A stretch of 64,000 nucleotides of DNA, taken from a virus. Both the position numbers and the translations under genes were made by a program. The DNA lies in IMG/VR virus record IMGVR_UViG_3300030202_002737, positions 48,280 through 112,279 of that record, one strand, 5' to 3'. Below, one piece after another: positions 62,373 to 64,000 of the stretch (positions within the stretch are counted from its first letter, which is position 1; the number at the start of each line of letters is the position of its first letter). The notes under the pieces were generated by a model. The model worked only from the letters and a program-made list of their open reading frames with translations, ran no database searches and was not told where the DNA came from.

Positions 62373-62552
62373 ATGGACCAAGTAGAATTAAATGATTGGT
62401 TAAGTAAAATAATCCCAATCATAAATCAATTAAAGGAAATCGATGTAGATGGTGAGCAGCTGCAATACATATTAGAAGAGATTGGTATGGATGAGCAGAT
62501 GTATAAGCAGTTACATGTTACGTATGGCACTAATAAGGGTTGGATGCCTTAA
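62373..62552 (+). CDS. Hypothetical protein, 59 aa
   Basis: Helical, acidic (QVELNDWLSKIIPIINQLKE). Shares the transcript of the gene before it, and AAAGAG precedes its ATG. Unknown. Confidence 0.55.
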   Translation: MDQVELNDWLSKIIPIINQLKEIDVDGEQLQYILEEIGMDEQMYKQLHVTYGTNKGWMP

Positions 62553-62586
62553 TAGAAAAATAATTTAAAAATAATTAGGAAAAAGG

Positions 62587-62615
62587 TTGACACGTGTTGA
62601 TTTTTTTCTTATATT
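62587..62615 (+). promoter_or_regulatory. Strong promoter TTGACA-17-TATATT
   Basis: TTGACA 62587-62592, 17 bp, TATATT 62610-62615, then an AAAAGGA ribosome site. Confidence 0.75.
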
Positions 62616-62638
62616 TAAGTATAATTAAAAAAAAGGAT

Positions 62639-63196
62639 ATGAAATTAGATGTTAGTATTAGATTTAAAAATGGGTATGATGCAATTACTAAAGCAGATAC
62701 CAGAGCAAAAAAAGAAAATAAAGATTGTGTAGTTAGAGCATTTATGAATGCATTCGATGTATCATATAATGAATCGCATAAATTTGTTGAAAAGCATTTT
62801 GATAGAAAACGTAGGAAAGGGACATTTGGATGTGCTAGAAAGATGTTGAAGATGGTTGACAAAAGCATTCCTAGTTTAAATAGGAAGAAAGTTGTGCATG
62901 TTGGATCACATCCGAAAAGAGGAATGTCTGGTAATACATTATTGAATACACAATATCCCATCTTTAAAAGATCCAGACTTAATGGAGAAACGATTATTGA
63001 AAAAACATATGCGGGCTATACCGTAGGAAAGTTTATTCAGCAGCACCAGCAAGGGACTTATATAATATTAGTGGCAAAGCATGCATTAGCAGTTAAAGAC
63101 GGCGTGATGATAGATAATGGAGATCAAAACGATGCGCTTCTGCAAAACCAATTAAGGGATCAGCGAAGATGTATGGAAATATTTAAGATAATTTAA
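62639..63196 (+). CDS. Papain-like cysteine-peptidase-fold protein, 185 aa
   Basis: ENKDCVVRAFMNAFDVSYNE places a Cys at the start of a helix, and much later GTYIILVAKHALAVKDGVMI then DNGD supplies a His strand and an Asn/Asp, the order of papain-like (C39-like) peptidases. Similar proteins are frequent in phages. It has its own strong promoter, so it may act early on host proteins. Start at 62639 chosen from the ribosome site. Confidence 0.65.
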   Translation: MKLDVSIRFKNGYDAITKADTRAKKENKDCVVRAFMNAFDVSYNESHKFVEKHFDRKRRKGTFGCARKMLKMVDKSIPSLNRKKVVHVGSHPKRGMSGNTLLNTQYPIFKRSRLNGETIIEKTYAGYTVGKFIQQHQQGTYIILVAKHALAVKDGVMIDNGDQNDALLQNQLRDQRRCMEIFKII

Positions 63197-63219
63197 TTTA
63201 AAAATAGTTAGGAAAAGAT

Positions 63220-63248
63220 TAGGATCCTAACTTTATTTACCTTATATT
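63220..63248 (+). promoter_or_regulatory. Promoter TAGGAT-17-TATATT
   Basis: TAGGAT 63220-63225, 17 bp, TATATT 63243-63248; 24 bp before the ATG at 63273. Confidence 0.65.
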
Positions 63249-63272
63249 AGTGTATATTAAAAAATAAGAGAT

Positions 63273-63479
63273 ATGAAAAAAGAAAATTTTAAATACAAAA
63301 AGGAAGTAGCAGAAGCTATATCATTAATGAATAATGAGCTGTTTAAATTTAGACATTCCCATGGGTTAAAGCAATTAACTAATGAGGATGCGCTGTTAAA
63401 GAAAAAGGTCGAGCAAATACAATTCGATTTCTGGAAATTGCAAGATGAAATAGAAGCACAGTTATTATATAAAAAATAA
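63273..63479 (+). CDS. Hypothetical helical protein, 68 aa
   Basis: Charged helices (KKEVAEAISLMNNELFKF). Probably early, as it follows its own promoter. AAGAG precedes the ATG. Unknown. Confidence 0.6.
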   Translation: MKKENFKYKKEVAEAISLMNNELFKFRHSHGLKQLTNEDALLKKKVEQIQFDFWKLQDEIEAQLLYKK

Positions 63480-63484
63480 GAGAT

Positions 63485-63763
63485 ATGATTAAATTTGAAG
63501 AATTGAATAGAATTTTAGAAAAAGTAAAGCAGGCGCCTGGTAATGATGATGTGACATATGAAGTGCAAGGATATAAGACTGCATATGATTTATGTGATGA
63601 GGGTTATGATTACTCGACGGTAACTTTAAAGATGGGATTATTTAGTAATGTGTATCTGGATGACATCCCGTTAAAACATTTAAGCATAAGCCAATTCCAG
63701 GATGTGATCACAATGATATTCTCAGTATCACATTATGAAGAGAATATTTTCCAGACAATTTAA
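63485..63763 (+). CDS. Hypothetical protein, 92 aa
   Basis: Acidic, mixed alpha/beta, with DDVTYEVQGYKTAYDLCDEG. Same transcript as the gene before it. Unknown. Confidence 0.6.
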   Translation: MIKFEELNRILEKVKQAPGNDDVTYEVQGYKTAYDLCDEGYDYSTVTLKMGLFSNVYLDDIPLKHLSISQFQDVITMIFSVSHYEENIFQTI

Positions 63764-63795
63764 AAAAAAGATTTGAAAAATAAATGGGAAAAAGG

Positions 63796-63824
63796 TTGAC
63801 TCGTGTTCTTTTTTTCCTTATATT
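63796..63824 (+). promoter_or_regulatory. Strong promoter TTGACT-17-TATATT
   Basis: TTGACT 63796-63801, 17 bp, TATATT 63819-63824; 23 bp before the ATG at 63848. Confidence 0.72.
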
Positions 63825-63847
63825 AGTGTATATTAAAAATAAGAGAT

Positions 63848-63988
63848 ATGAAATTAAATGGAGGATTATTAAGTGAAGGCACATCAGAATATGTTAAACT
63901 GAGAAAAGCGTGGAAAGCGTGGAATGCCAAATGTCACCCAGAAGACCGAATTGATTGGGAAGACTATTATGACGAGCACAAAAAATAA
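63848..63988 (+). CDS. Hypothetical charged protein, 46 aa
   Basis: Trp-rich and charged (KLRKAWKAWNAKCHPEDRID). The last complete gene in the window, with its own promoter. Confidence 0.55.
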   Translation: MKLNGGLLSEGTSEYVKLRKAWKAWNAKCHPEDRIDWEDYYDEHKK

Positions 63989-64000
63989 TTTAAAAAACTT

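Overview
The window reads as a contiguous piece of a large tailed-phage genome. All of the roughly 109 genes recognised lie on the + strand. They are packed end to end with ATGA or TAATG stop/start overlaps, and base composition is strongly AT-rich throughout. The replication core is T4-like: UvsX recombinase, RNase H/FEN nuclease, DnaB-type helicase, family B DNA polymerase, sliding clamp, both clamp-loader subunits and DNA ligase. The host is most likely a Bacteroidota bacterium. The phage carries a secreted protein with a Bacteroidota-style C-terminal sorting domain (type IX secretion), an outer-membrane-barrel-like protein, signal peptides ending in SQ or SAQ, and lipoproteins of that style. 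No terminase, major capsid, portal or tail sheath gene is visible, so the main structural module lies outside the window.

Layout. 1-24 kb: replication, nucleotide metabolism (B12-type ribonucleotide reductase, dUTPase), GroEL and GroES, PhoH, a UV-damage endonuclease, and a 7-deazaguanine DNA-modification pathway (FolE2, QueD, QueE, a second PTPS-like protein and a DpdA-like transglycosylase). 24.4-36.6 kb: a sugar island of ten glycosyltransferases plus Gmd, a ColD-type dehydratase and a Fcl/ColC-type epimerase-reductase, which together predict GDP-colitose (or fucose) synthesis. 36.6-39.7 kb: a lysis/envelope cassette with an L,D-transpeptidase-like enzyme, holin-like protein, outer-membrane protein and spanin-like protein. 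39.8-45 kb: probable virion or internal-head proteins, several sharing an N-terminal tag that resembles a capsid-targeting sequence. 45-48.6 kb: small genes including a ClpS-like adaptor, an HNH protein and a zincin. 48.7-50.1 kb: the secreted sorting-domain protein. 50.1-54.4 kb: a MoxR-type AAA+ ATPase paired with a zincin/VWA protein. 54.5-64 kb: HPRT, DNA ligase and many tiny accessory genes, interrupted by two structured non-coding stretches and a 22-bp iteron-like repeat array. The right end looks like an early region in which single genes have their own strong promoters.

Regulation. By eye I find 21 copies of one promoter design: TTGGAT, TAGGAT or TTGACA, exactly 17 bp, then TATTAT, TATAAT or TATATT. 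It resembles the E. coli sigma70 consensus rather than the TTTG / TAnnTTTG type described for Bacteroidota. At four genes the -10 box lies only 5 bp from the ATG, which predicts leaderless mRNAs. A second motif, a 16-bp palindrome containing the T4 late-promoter core TATAAATA, precedes two probable late genes.

How the genes work together. The replisome makes DNA whose guanines are probably replaced in part by a 7-deazaguanine. The sugar island can decorate virions or the host surface. GroEL/ES, ClpS and the AAA+/VWA pair point to extensive control of protein folding and turnover. The exported proteins point to remodelling of the host envelope.
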